A stretch of 64,000 nucleotides of DNA from JASHPR01 sp963749145 (GTDB lineage Bacteria; Actinomycetota; Actinomycetes; Streptosporangiales; Streptosporangiaceae): positions 1,330,189 through 1,394,188 of the forward strand of contig CAVVLN010000005.1 in NCBI GenBank assembly GCA_963749145.1, in the 5' to 3' direction. The notes beneath the pieces are model-generated. The model ran no database searches and was not told the origin of the DNA. It worked only from the letters and a program-made list of their open reading frames with translations. The first letter of the stretch is position 1. The number at the start of each line of letters is the position of its first letter. Below are positions 25,003 through 33,153 of this stretch, in pieces. The position numbers and the translations under genes were made by a program.

Positions 25003-26199
25003 GTGCGTCAGACCAGGCCGCTGAACCTGATGCGGGCGCGGGCGGGCGCGGAGCGGGTCACCAACGTCGAGCTGTTCTTCGACCTGGTCTACGTGTTCGC
25101 GGTGACCCAGATCTCGCATTACCTGCTGGCGCACCCGACGCTCACCGGGGCGCTGCGGGCCGGGCTGCTGCTCGCCATGGTCTGGCTGGTGTGGGCGTAC
25201 ACGACGTGGGTCACCAACTGGCTCGACCCGGACCGGATCGCGGTCCGGCTGCTGCTGCTCGGGCTCGCGGCGGCCAGCCTGATCATGTCGGCCGCGCTGC
25301 CCGGCGCGTTCGGCGCGCGCGGGCTGGCGGTCGGAATCGCCTACGCGGTCATGCAGGTCGGCCGCAGCGTGTTCGCGGTGGTCGCGCTGCGGGGCCGCCC
25401 GCTGCGGCGCAACTTCCAGCGGATCCTCTGCTGGTGCCTGGTCAGCGGGGCCCTGGCGGTGCTGGGCGGGCTGGCCGGCCCGGACGCGCGCGCGGCGCTG
25501 TGGGCAGCCGCGGTCGGCGTCGACCTGCTCGGCGGCGCGGCCGGCTTCTACACCCCGGGCCTGGGCCGGTCGACCACCCGCGAGTGGACGATCGAGGGCG
25601 GCCACTTCGCCGAGCGCTGCCAGGCCTTCATCCTGATCGCGCTGGGCGAGTCGATCGTGGTCATCGGGGCCACGCTGTCGGGCCTGCGCCGCATCACCGG
25701 CGCCGAGGTCGCGGCGTTCGCGGTGGCGCTGCTCGGCAGCGTCGGCCTGTGGTGGCTGTACTTCGACCGCAGCGCCGAGGAGGCGGCGCGCGTGATCGCC
25801 GCGTCCGACGACCCGGGGCGCCTGGGCCGCTCGGCGTACCACGACATTCACCCGGTCATGGTCGCGGGCATCATCGTCGGCGCGGCCGCCGACGAGCTGA
25901 CCCTGGCCGACCCGTCCGCGGTCGGGCGCGGGCCGGCCGCGTGGATGATCCTCGGCGGCGCGGGGCTGTTCCTGGCCGGCCACGCCGCGTTCAAGGCGGT
26001 GCTCTGGCGCACGGTGCCGTGGACGCGGATCGGCGCCGTGGCCGTGCTCGCGCTGCTCGGGCTGGCCGCCCCGCACGTCTCCGCGCTCGCGCTCGGCGCC
26101 TGCGCCGCCGCCGTGGTCGTCGCGGTGGCCGCGGCCGACCACGTGACGCGCCCCGGGGCGCCCCGGGTCAGCCGCCGTCCAGGCCCAGGGAGCGCTTGA
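25003..26199 (+). CDS. ltrA: low temperature requirement protein A (LtrA) family
   Basis: 398 residues with ~10-12 membrane helices. Clear LtrA family signature at the N terminus: VTNVELFFDLVYVFAVTQISH, plus TWVTNWLDPDR, ERCQAFILIALGESIVVIG and LWWLYFD. Named after Listeria growth at low temperature; biochemical function unknown. GTG start at 25003. The last 32 bp overlap the 3' end of the convergent S9 peptidase gene. Confidence 0.9.
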   Translation: MRQTRPLNLMRARAGAERVTNVELFFDLVYVFAVTQISHYLLAHPTLTGALRAGLLLAMVWLVWAYTTWVTNWLDPDRIAVRLLLLGLAAASLIMSAALPGAFGARGLAVGIAYAVMQVGRSVFAVVALRGRPLRRNFQRILCWCLVSGALAVLGGLAGPDARAALWAAAVGVDLLGGAAGFYTPGLGRSTTREWTIEGGHFAERCQAFILIALGESIVVIGATLSGLRRITGAEVAAFAVALLGSVGLWWLYFDRSAEEAARVIAASDDPGRLGRSAYHDIHPVMVAGIIVGAAADELTLADPSAVGRGPAAWMILGGAGLFLAGHAAFKAVLWRTVPWTRIGAVAVLALLGLAAPHVSALALGACAAAVVVAVAAADHVTRPGAPRVSRRPGPGSA

Positions 26200-28288
26200 G
26201 GAAGTCGACCTGCAGCAGCAGCAGGTTCTCCGCCACGTCCTCCTGCCGGGGCATGTGGGTGATGCCGGACAGCGGCAGCACGGTGTGCGGCCGGCCGGCG
26301 GCCAGCAGCGCCGAGGACAGCCGCAGCGTGTGCGCCACCACCACGTTGTCGTCGGCCAGGCCGTGAATCAGCATCAGCGGGCGCTCGAGCCGCGGGGCGT
26401 CGTCGATCAGCGAGTTGTGCGCGTACACCTCGGGGCGCTCGTCCGGGTGCCCCAGGTACCGCTCGTTGTAGAAGGTGTCGTAGAGCCGCAGGTCGGTGAC
26501 GGGCGCGCCGGCCACCGCGGCGTGGAAGACGTCGGGCCGGCGCAGCACCGCGAGCGCGGCCAGGTAGCCGCCGTGCGACCAGCCGCGGATGCCCACCTTC
26601 GACAGGTCCAGGTCGGGGTTGGCCGCGGCCGCCGCCTCCAGCGCCGCCACCTGGTCCTCGACGTTCGGCGTCGCCTCGTCGTAGTGGACCAGCCGGTCCC
26701 AGTCCGGGCCCCGGCCCGGCGTGCCCCGGCCGTCGGCGATCAGCACGGCGAAGCCCTGGTCGGCGAACCACTGCGAGGTCAGGTAGACGTTGCGGGCGGA
26801 CAGGACGCGCTGGGCGGCCGGCCCGCCGTAGGGGTCGCACAGCACCGGCAGCCGCCCCGAGCCCGGCCGGTGCCCGCGCGGCAGCAGCAGCGCGCACCGG
26901 ATCTGGTGCGGGCCGGCCGTGAAGAACGACACCTCGGGGGTGAGCTCCGGGGTCTGCGCCAGCGAGGAGATCTCCCCGGCGTCCTCGCCGCCGCGTCGCA
27001 CCCGCACCCGCACGCCGAACCAGTCGAGTGACCGGGACGTGGTGACCAGCACGTCGCCGCTCCGGGCCGCCTGGTGCCAGCCGGGCTCGGCGGTCAGCCG
27101 GGCGGTGCCGTCGGTTCCGGCGGCGTAGACGTGCTGCTCGGCCGGGTCCTGGTCGGTGGCCAGGAACAGGACGTCGTCGCCGACGTCGAGCACCTCGCGG
27201 ACGTTCAGGTCCGTCGGCGTCACCGGCTCGTCGCCGATCATCAGCCGGTACGCGCCGTCCCGGGCGATCACCCGGACCAGCCGCCCGTCCTGCGTCCACG
27301 CCGGCGTGCCGACGACCACGTCCACCCAGTCCGGGTCGGTGTCCTCGCCGACCGTCTCGGTCTTGCCGTCGTCGGCCACCGCCAGCACCCGCATCGTCCG
27401 CTGGTCCCGCGAGCACACCCGCAGCAGCGCGGGGCCGCCCGACGACCAGTGCGCCGAGATCAGGTACGGCAGGGCGGCGGAGTCCCAGTCCACCGGGGTC
27501 AGGCTCCCGTCCAGCCCGGCGATGACGACGCTGACGTCGGCGTTCGCGGTACCCGCGGCCGGGTAGGCGACCTCGAGCGGAGCCCGGTCCGGGTTGGCCG
27601 GGTCGGGGATGTACCAGCGCGCGACCGGCGTGGTGTCCACCCGCGCGACCAGGAGCCGCTGCCCGTCCGGCGACCACCAGAACCCGCGGGTGCGGAACAT
27701 CTCCTCGGCCGCCACGAACTCGGCCAGGCCGTAGGTCACGTTCTCGGCCTCGGGCACGGCCAGGGCCCGGTCGCTGCCGCCGTTCGCGGCCACGACCCGC
27801 AGCGCCCCGCCGGCCACGTAGGCGACGTGCGCTCCGGCCGGGTCCGGGCGCGGGTCGATCACCGGCGTCGGGGTGGCCAGCGTGCGCACGGCGGGCCCGG
27901 GGCCGTCCGGGGCGGCGGCGTCCGCGGCCAGGTCGGCCGTGAACAGCCGGCCGGACAGGGTGAACGCGGCCAGCGCCACCGCGTCGTCGGTCGCGAACCC
28001 GACCACGCCCGCGGCCGCCTGCCTGACCCGCTCCCGCCGCGCGCGTTCCTCGGCCGAGAGTTCCTCGGTGCCGTCCGCCAGCAGCTCGCGCGGGTCGGCG
28101 ACCACGCGCTCGGTGCCGGTCTTGGTGTCCCGCACCCACAGGCAGGTATTGAGATCGGTGCCGGACCGGCTGCGCAGGAACGCGATCCGGTCGCCGTCCG
28201 GGGCGATCGCGAACTCGCCCGGGGTGCCGAGGGTGAACCCCTGCGTTCGGGCGGACTGGCGGGGGAAGCTGAGGCTGGGTGTGGTCAT
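26168..28288 (-). CDS. S9 family peptidase (dipeptidyl-peptidase IV type)
   Basis: 706 residues. N-terminal ~450 residues form a DPP-IV-type beta-propeller (ENVTYGLAEFVAAEEMFRTRGFWWSPDGQRLLVARVD, with the EE pair that binds the substrate amino terminus). C-terminal alpha/beta-hydrolase domain: nucleophile GIRGWSHGGYLAAL (Ser in GWSHGG), Asp in HGLADDNVV and His in SGITHMPR. It should remove N-terminal dipeptides, often after Pro or Ala; no signal peptide is visible, so probably cytoplasmic. It lies downstream of the MetE-like gene on the same strand, separated by the 22-bp repeat array. Confidence 0.92.
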   Translation of the reverse strand: MTTPSLSFPRQSARTQGFTLGTPGEFAIAPDGDRIAFLRSRSGTDLNTCLWVRDTKTGTERVVADPRELLADGTEELSAEERARRERVRQAAAGVVGFATDDAVALAAFTLSGRLFTADLAADAAAPDGPGPAVRTLATPTPVIDPRPDPAGAHVAYVAGGALRVVAANGGSDRALAVPEAENVTYGLAEFVAAEEMFRTRGFWWSPDGQRLLVARVDTTPVARWYIPDPANPDRAPLEVAYPAAGTANADVSVVIAGLDGSLTPVDWDSAALPYLISAHWSSGGPALLRVCSRDQRTMRVLAVADDGKTETVGEDTDPDWVDVVVGTPAWTQDGRLVRVIARDGAYRLMIGDEPVTPTDLNVREVLDVGDDVLFLATDQDPAEQHVYAAGTDGTARLTAEPGWHQAARSGDVLVTTSRSLDWFGVRVRVRRGGEDAGEISSLAQTPELTPEVSFFTAGPHQIRCALLLPRGHRPGSGRLPVLCDPYGGPAAQRVLSARNVYLTSQWFADQGFAVLIADGRGTPGRGPDWDRLVHYDEATPNVEDQVAALEAAAAANPDLDLSKVGIRGWSHGGYLAALAVLRRPDVFHAAVAGAPVTDLRLYDTFYNERYLGHPDERPEVYAHNSLIDDAPRLERPLMLIHGLADDNVVVAHTLRLSSALLAAGRPHTVLPLSGITHMPRQEDVAENLLLLQVDFLKRSLGLDGG

Positions 28289-28312
28289 GGCTCCGATCCT
28301 CGCAGATCCTCC

Positions 28313-28422
28313 GGTCAGCTCCAGAGTCTCCCCGGGTCAGCCCCAGAGCCTCCTCCGGTCAGCCCCAGAGCCTCCTCCGGTCAGCCCCGGAGCCTCCTCC
28401 GGTCAGCCCCAGAGCCGCTTGG
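28313..28422. repeat. 22-bp tandem array (5 units) at the 3' end of the MetE-like gene
   Basis: GGTCAGCCCCAGAG-type units start at 28313, 28335, 28357, 28379 and 28401, exactly 22 bp apart. The rightmost unit contains the MetE-like stop (TGA, 28403-28405) and the codons for its last residues; the other four are downstream copies, reaching to within 25 bp of the S9 peptidase start. Confidence 0.95.
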
Positions 28423-29623
28423 TGGCTAGCTCGGCTCCCCGGGCCAGGGACTCCAGCTTGGCCCAGGCGATCTGCGGGTGCACCCGCCCGCCGAGGCCGC
28501 AGTCGGTGGCGGCGACCACGTTCTCGCGGCCCACCGCGCCGGCGAACCGGGCGATCCGGTCGGCCACCAGTTCCGGGTGCTCGACGACGTTCGTGGCGTG
28601 GCTGACCACGCCGGGCAGGATGACCGTGCCCTCGGGCAGCCGGACCTGCTGCCACACCTTCCACTCGTGCTCGTGCCGCACGTTGGCCGCCTCGAACGAG
28701 TACCCGCCGGCATTGACCGCGAGCATGACGCCGGCGATGTCGGCCATCGGGATGTCGGTGACGTGCGGGCCGTGCCAGCTGCCCCAGCACAGGTGGAACC
28801 GGATCCGGTCGGCGGGCAGGCCGCGGATGGCGTGGTTGAGGGCCTCGACGCGGGTCATCGTGAACCGCCGGTAGTCCGCCACGCTCGGCTGCGGGCTGAT
28901 CTGATCCCAGTTCTCCGCGATGCAGGGGTCATCGAGCTGCAGGATGAGCCCGGCGTCGACGATCGCGCGGTACTCCTCCCGCATCGCGTCGGCGCACGCG
29001 TAGAGCAGCTCCTCGTCGGTCGCGTAGTACTCGTTGCCGAACCGGGCGCAGCTGCCGGGCGCGACCGCGTTCAGGTAGCCCTCGGCGAGCCCGGCGGCCG
29101 CCAGCGCGGCCTTCAGGTTCGCGATGTCGCGCCGGACCGCCTCCTGGCCCCGGTAGGTGACCGGCCCCCGGCACACCGGGGCGTAACGGAACTGGCCGGT
29201 ATCCGGGAGCGAGGCGCCCGAGCCCGGGTCCGCGTAGGCCTCGCTGAACAGCTGGCGGTCGCGGCGGCCGGCGAAGCTGCCCAGCGTGATCCCGCCGGGC
29301 TTGGGTGGCGCCATCGGCACCTCCCACCGGTTCATCTCGGCCAGCTCGAGCCCGCCGAGGCGGCCGAAGACGTACGACCACCAGGACCCGTAGTTGTACT
29401 GCTGCCCCATCGCGTGGCCGTACTCGCCGTCGTTGACCAGGTCGATCCCGGTCTGCTGCTGGCGGCGGACCACGCCGGCCACGGCGGCCGCCAGCTCGCG
29501 CTGGAAGCCGGCCTCCTCGCCGAACCCGGGCTGCGCGCGCCGCTCGTTCAGCGCGATCAGGTCATCGGGGCGCGGCAGGCTGCCGGCGTGGCTGGTCAGG
29601 ATGCGATCTGGGCGGTCTGGCAT
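28403..29623 (-). CDS. cobalamin-independent methionine synthase (MetE) C-terminal-domain family protein
   Basis: 406 residues, equal to the catalytic C-terminal half of MetE (PF01717), with no N-terminal MetE domain. TSHAGSLPRPDDLI at the start, GIDLVNDGEYGHAMG, FHLCWGSWHGPH (zinc His and Cys) and VVAATDCGLGGRVHPQIAW (third zinc ligand Cys) are present. Family members transfer methyl or alkyl groups to thiols (homocysteine, coenzyme M and others); with no folate-binding half, the methyl donor is probably not methyl-tetrahydrofolate. Real substrate unknown. Followed by a 22-bp repeat array that copies its stop codon. Confidence 0.88.
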   Translation of the reverse strand: MPDRPDRILTSHAGSLPRPDDLIALNERRAQPGFGEEAGFQRELAAAVAGVVRRQQQTGIDLVNDGEYGHAMGQQYNYGSWWSYVFGRLGGLELAEMNRWEVPMAPPKPGGITLGSFAGRRDRQLFSEAYADPGSGASLPDTGQFRYAPVCRGPVTYRGQEAVRRDIANLKAALAAAGLAEGYLNAVAPGSCARFGNEYYATDEELLYACADAMREEYRAIVDAGLILQLDDPCIAENWDQISPQPSVADYRRFTMTRVEALNHAIRGLPADRIRFHLCWGSWHGPHVTDIPMADIAGVMLAVNAGGYSFEAANVRHEHEWKVWQQVRLPEGTVILPGVVSHATNVVEHPELVADRIARFAGAVGRENVVAATDCGLGGRVHPQIAWAKLESLARGAELATKRLWG

Positions 29624-29801
29624 CTCGGCTCCCGTCGTGTCGTGATATAGATGATGTTTTCATCAGATTCGCGGCCCGGACACTCCGGCGGCCTGCCACG
29701 CATGGCGCGTCCGGATCCCGGTAAGCTTGGGTGGTTCCCGGCCGCGGCCGGGAAGGTTCCGGTCGTCCCCGCGGTTGTTCCCGGCGGCGGATGGCGGGCC
29801 G

Positions 29802-29878
29802 GGCGGAGTAGCTCAGTCAGGCAGAGCAAGCGGCTCATAATCGCTGTGTCGCCGGTTCAAGTCCGGCCTCCGCTACCA
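29802..29878 (+). tRNA. tRNA-Met (anticodon CAT, elongator type)
   Basis: 77 nt including encoded CCA. Acceptor GGCGGAG pairs with CTCCGCT (terminal G-U), D arm GCTC..GAGC, anticodon stem AGCGG/TCGCT enclosing CTCATAA with anticodon CAT, T arm GCCGG-TTCAAGT-CCGGC. The wobble at 1-72 and lack of three GC pairs in the anticodon stem argue for the elongator rather than the initiator. Confidence 0.92.
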
Positions 29879-29962
29879 ATTCGCCAAGGGCGCGGGCCGC
29901 TACCCTGAGGGGAACCTTGAGGGGCGCCCGCGGACGTCCACCGCAGAGAAAGGCACGCCATC

Positions 29963-30127
29963 GTGGCTGCGACAGACATTAGGCCCAAGATCACGCTGGC
30001 CTGCCAGGAGTGCAAGCACCGCAACTACATCACCCGCAAGAACCGGCGCAACGACCCCGACCGGCTCGAGCTGAAGAAGTACTGCCCCAACTGCCGCTGC
30101 CACCAGCCGCATCGCGAGACGCGGTAG
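29963..30127 (+). CDS. rpmG: 50S ribosomal protein L33, zinc-binding form
   Basis: 54 residues from a GTG start with AGAAAGG upstream. The sequence ITLACQECKHRNYITRKNRR followed by LKKYCPNCRCHQPHRETR is the L33 fold, with the two CxxC pairs of the zinc-containing (C+) paralogue. It is a structural protein of the large ribosomal subunit. In actinomycetes it heads the rpmG-hadA-hadB operon, as here: the next start is 8 bp after its stop. Confidence 0.97.
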   Translation: MAATDIRPKITLACQECKHRNYITRKNRRNDPDRLELKKYCPNCRCHQPHRETR

Positions 30128-30135
30128 CCGGCGGC

Positions 30136-30585
30136 ATGGCCCTCAACCGGGATTATCTCGGCCGCAGCTACCCGCCGTCCGAGCCGTACGAGGTGAGCCG
30201 GGTCAAGATCGCGGAGTTCGCCGACGCGATCGGCGACCCGAGCCCGCTGTACCGGGACCGGGCCGCCGCGCAGGCCGCCGGCCACCGGGACGTGATCGCG
30301 CCGCCCACGTTCGCGATCGTGGTCAGCATGGCCGGCGCCGGCCGGGCCGTGGCCGACCCCGGCCTCGGCCTGAACTACGCCATGGTGGTGCACGGCGAGC
30401 AGCGGTTCGAGTACGCGCGGCCGCTGATGGCCGGCGACGTGGTCACCGCGCAGGCGACGATCACCGATATCCGTGACGCGGGCCGCAACGTGCTGATGAC
30501 CACGTCGACCGAGATCGTCACGGTCGACGGCGAGTACGTGTGCACCGCGCACGGGACGCTGGTGGAGCGGGGTGGGGCCGGGTGA
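30136..30585 (+). CDS. hadA: MaoC-like dehydratase subunit, HadA/UPF0336 family
   Basis: 149 residues, ATG start 8 bp after rpmG. Hot-dog fold with the N-terminal MaoC_dehydrat_N pattern: YLGRSYPPSEPYEVSRVKIAEFADAIGDPSPLYRDRAAA, and VVHGEQRFEYARPLMAGDVVTA. In mycobacteria HadA pairs with HadB to dehydrate 3-hydroxyacyl-ACP in long-chain fatty-acid elongation; in actinomycetes without mycolates the substrate is uncertain. It overlaps the next gene (GTGA), as expected for subunits of one heterodimer. Confidence 0.88.
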   Translation: MALNRDYLGRSYPPSEPYEVSRVKIAEFADAIGDPSPLYRDRAAAQAAGHRDVIAPPTFAIVVSMAGAGRAVADPGLGLNYAMVVHGEQRFEYARPLMAGDVVTAQATITDIRDAGRNVLMTTSTEIVTVDGEYVCTAHGTLVERGGAG

Positions 30586-31010
30586 GCGCGCGAGTCAGCT
30601 ACGAGGAGATCAAGCCGGGCGTCGAGATCGCGCGGGCCAGTTACCCGGTCACCCGGCTCAGCCTGGTCAAGTACTGCGGCGCGTCCGGTGACTTCAACGT
30701 CATTCACTGGAACGAGCGGATCGCCCGGTCGGTCGGGCTCCCGGACGTGATCGCGCACGGGATGTTCACGATGGCGCAGGCCGGGCGGTACGTCACCGAC
30801 TGGGCCGGTCCCGGGGCAGTGGTGACCGAGTTCGGCGTCCGGTTCTCCTCGCCGGTGGTCGTCCCCGACGACGACACCGGCGCGTCGATCGAGATCAGCG
30901 GCACCGTCGAGGAGAAGCTCGACGGTCACCGCGTGGTGCTGGCGCTGACCGCGCGCTCGGGCGGGGACAAGGTGCTCACCCGGGCCCGCGCCGTCGTCCG
31001 CCTGCCGTAG
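30582..31010 (+). CDS. hadB: MaoC-like dehydratase catalytic subunit, HadB family
   Basis: 142 residues, GTG start overlapping the hadA stop by 4 bp. It has the hydratase-2 motif: YCGASGDFNVIHWNERIARSVGLPDVIAHGMFTMAQAGRYV, with the catalytic Asp and His (D..N..H). It therefore provides the active site of the HadA-HadB dehydratase. The final 12 codons and stop lie in a block duplicated 49 bp downstream. Confidence 0.9.
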   Translation: MSARVSYEEIKPGVEIARASYPVTRLSLVKYCGASGDFNVIHWNERIARSVGLPDVIAHGMFTMAQAGRYVTDWAGPGAVVTEFGVRFSSPVVVPDDDTGASIEISGTVEEKLDGHRVVLALTARSGGDKVLTRARAVVRLP

Positions 31011-31086
31011 CGGCGCGGTGCCGCTCACCCGGGCCCGCGCCGTCGTCCGCCTGCCGTAGCGGCACGGGCGCCGCTCGCCCGGGCCG
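30975..31086. repeat. 49-bp tandem duplication of the hadB 3' end, including its stop
   Basis: The block CTCACCCGGGCCCGCG through CTGCCGTAG at 30975-31010 recurs almost unchanged at 31024-31059, with a third, partial copy from 31074. The unit carries the last 12 hadB codons and TAG. Confidence 0.95.
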
Positions 31087-32070
31087 TCAGGAGGCGGGCT
31101 GGCGGGTCGTCACCGGCACCGCGAACGACTGGCGGTCGCCGGACCATGCCGAGCGCGGCACCGAGTCCTCCAGCCGCCGCAGGTCGGCCGGGGACAGCCG
31201 CACCGCGGCGGCCCCGGCGTTCTCGGCCACCCGGTCGGCGCGGCGCGAGCCCGGGATCGCGACCACGTCCGGGCCCTGGGCCAGCAGCCAGGCCAGGGCG
31301 AGCTGGCCGGGCGTGATCCCCAGGCCGGCCGCCATCTGCCGCAGCGTATCGACGTGACGTAGGTTGCGGTCCAGGTCGGCGCCGTGGAAGCGCGGGTCGC
31401 CGCGGCGGAAGTCGCTGTCGTCCACGGTGGCCGCGGTCAGCGCGGCGGTGAGCAGCCCCCGGCCGAGCGGGCTGTAGGCCACCAGCCCGGTGCCCAGCCG
31501 CCGTGCGGCCGGCACGACGTCGTCCTCGGCGACCCGCCAGAGCAGCGACCACTCGAACTGCACCGCGGCGATCGGGTGCACGGCGGCGGCCTGCTCCAGC
31601 TGGGCGGGGGTGATCTCGGACAGGCCCAGGTGGCGGACCTTGCCCGCGCGGACCAGGTCGGCCATGGCGCCGACCGTCTCCGCGACCGGCACGGCCGGGT
31701 CCACCCGGTGCAGGTAGTACAGGTCGATCACGTCCGTGCCGAGCCGGGTCAGCGAGGCCTCGCAGTAGCCGCGGACGTGCTCGGGGCGGCTGTCCACCCG
31801 CACGCCGTGGTCGTCGCGGACGATGCCGAACTTGGTCGCCAGCACGGCCTGGTCACGGCGGCCGGCCAGCGCGCGGCCGAGCAGCCGCTCGCCCAGGCCC
31901 TGCCCGTAGCTCATCGCGGTGTCCAGCATCGTGACGCCCAGGTCCAGAGCCCGGTGGATGACCCGCACGGACTCGGCGTCGTCGGCCGGGCCGTAGCCCT
32001 GCGACAGTCCCATGCAGCCGAGTCCGATGGAGGAGGCGGTCAGTCCGTCGCCGAGGTGTTGTTGCTGCAT
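31087..32070 (-). CDS. aldo/keto reductase
   Basis: 327 residues, AKR superfamily. Catalytic tetrad visible: Asp in TMLDTAMSYG, Tyr in the same motif, Lys in AVLATKFGIV and His in DLYYLHRVDP; NADPH-binding C-terminal VVAIPGSRRADRVAENAGA. Closest to the YakC/pyridoxal-reductase-like group of aldo/keto reductases. It reduces carbonyls with NADPH; substrate unknown. Divergent from the LysR gene, which is likely its regulator: they share a 78-bp intergenic region. Confidence 0.92.
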   Translation of the reverse strand: MQQQHLGDGLTASSIGLGCMGLSQGYGPADDAESVRVIHRALDLGVTMLDTAMSYGQGLGERLLGRALAGRRDQAVLATKFGIVRDDHGVRVDSRPEHVRGYCEASLTRLGTDVIDLYYLHRVDPAVPVAETVGAMADLVRAGKVRHLGLSEITPAQLEQAAAVHPIAAVQFEWSLLWRVAEDDVVPAARRLGTGLVAYSPLGRGLLTAALTAATVDDSDFRRGDPRFHGADLDRNLRHVDTLRQMAAGLGITPGQLALAWLLAQGPDVVAIPGSRRADRVAENAGAAAVRLSPADLRRLEDSVPRSAWSGDRQSFAVPVTTRQPAS

Positions 32071-32148
32071 GCCTCCAGCCTGCCCGCCGCCAACTCATAA
32101 GTCCAAGACACATTTGTGCTGTCAGTAATATCGGATCACTATTAATAG

Positions 32149-33048
32149 GTGGAGCTGCGCCAGCTCGTCTACTTCGAGGCGGTCGCCCGCTGCGGCGGCT
32201 TCAGCCGTGCGGCGGAGCAGCTGCACGTCGCCCAGCCCGCGGTGTCGGCGCAGATCCGGCGGCTGGAGGCCGAGCTCGGCGCGCCGCTGCTCGAGCGCAC
32301 CACCCGCCGCGTCGCGCTGACCCAGGCCGGGGAGCTGTTCCTCGGCCGGGCCCGCGCCGTGCTCGGCCAGATCGACGGGGCCCGCGCCGACCTGGCCGAG
32401 CTGGGCGCGGTGCGGCGCGGGCACGTGCGCGTCGGCGCCACCCTGGTGCTCGGGTCGCTGGACCTGCCGGGGTCACTCGCGCAGTTCCGCCGCCGCTACC
32501 CCGGCGTCACGCTTGCGCTGCGGGCCGGGCTGATCGCCGAGCTGATGCGCCAGCTGAACGCGGGCGAGCTGGACATCGTCCTGGGCCCGCTGCACCCCGA
32601 GCTGCTGGACGGCTGCCACGCGCGGGCGCTGGTCGAGGAGCGCTACGTGCTGGTGACGCCGCCGGGCCCCCGCGCCGGGCCCGCCGCGGCGGCGCTGGCC
32701 GACTTCCGCGACGAGACGTTCGTGTGCCTGCCCGAGGGCAGCGGCCTGCACGCGATCCTCATCGCCGCCGCGGCCGCCGCCGGCTTCACGCCCCGCATCC
32801 AGCTCGAGACCCACAGCCCGGCCAGCATCCGCGAGCTGGTCGCGGCCGGCCTCGGCGTCGCGCTGCTGGCTGAGTCGGCGGCGCGCGCGATCGGCCCGGC
32901 GGTTCAGGTACGGCACCTGCGGCCGGCGCCGCGGCACCTGCCCATCGGCATGATCACCCCGGCCGGCCGGCCGGTGAGCCCGGCCACGCGGGCCTGGCAG
33001 CAGCACCTCGAGCAGGCCTATCTTGATCCCGCCCGGGCGCCGGCCTGA
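32149..33048 (+). CDS. LysR family transcriptional regulator
   Basis: 299 residues, typical LTTR. N-terminal winged helix: LRQLVYFEAVARCGGFSRAAEQLHVAQPAVSAQIRRLEAELG, then the linker helix and a periplasmic-binding-like effector domain from ~residue 90. The GTG start at 32149 gives the canonical start (MELRQLVYF). Divergent with the aldo/keto reductase; AT-rich CAGTAATATCGGATCACTATTAA in the gap probably holds the operator. The effector is unknown. Confidence 0.93.
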   Translation: MELRQLVYFEAVARCGGFSRAAEQLHVAQPAVSAQIRRLEAELGAPLLERTTRRVALTQAGELFLGRARAVLGQIDGARADLAELGAVRRGHVRVGATLVLGSLDLPGSLAQFRRRYPGVTLALRAGLIAELMRQLNAGELDIVLGPLHPELLDGCHARALVEERYVLVTPPGPRAGPAAAALADFRDETFVCLPEGSGLHAILIAAAAAAGFTPRIQLETHSPASIRELVAAGLGVALLAESAARAIGPAVQVRHLRPAPRHLPIGMITPAGRPVSPATRAWQQHLEQAYLDPARAPA

Positions 33049-33153
33049 CCGCGGTGCCGCTTCACTGGCGCTGTGGGTGCTCGCCGGTAACGTAGGTCGC
33101 GGCGCCGCGCCAGTAGGATCAGACCGGTTCGTGACCAGGGGAGAGACCGGGAC

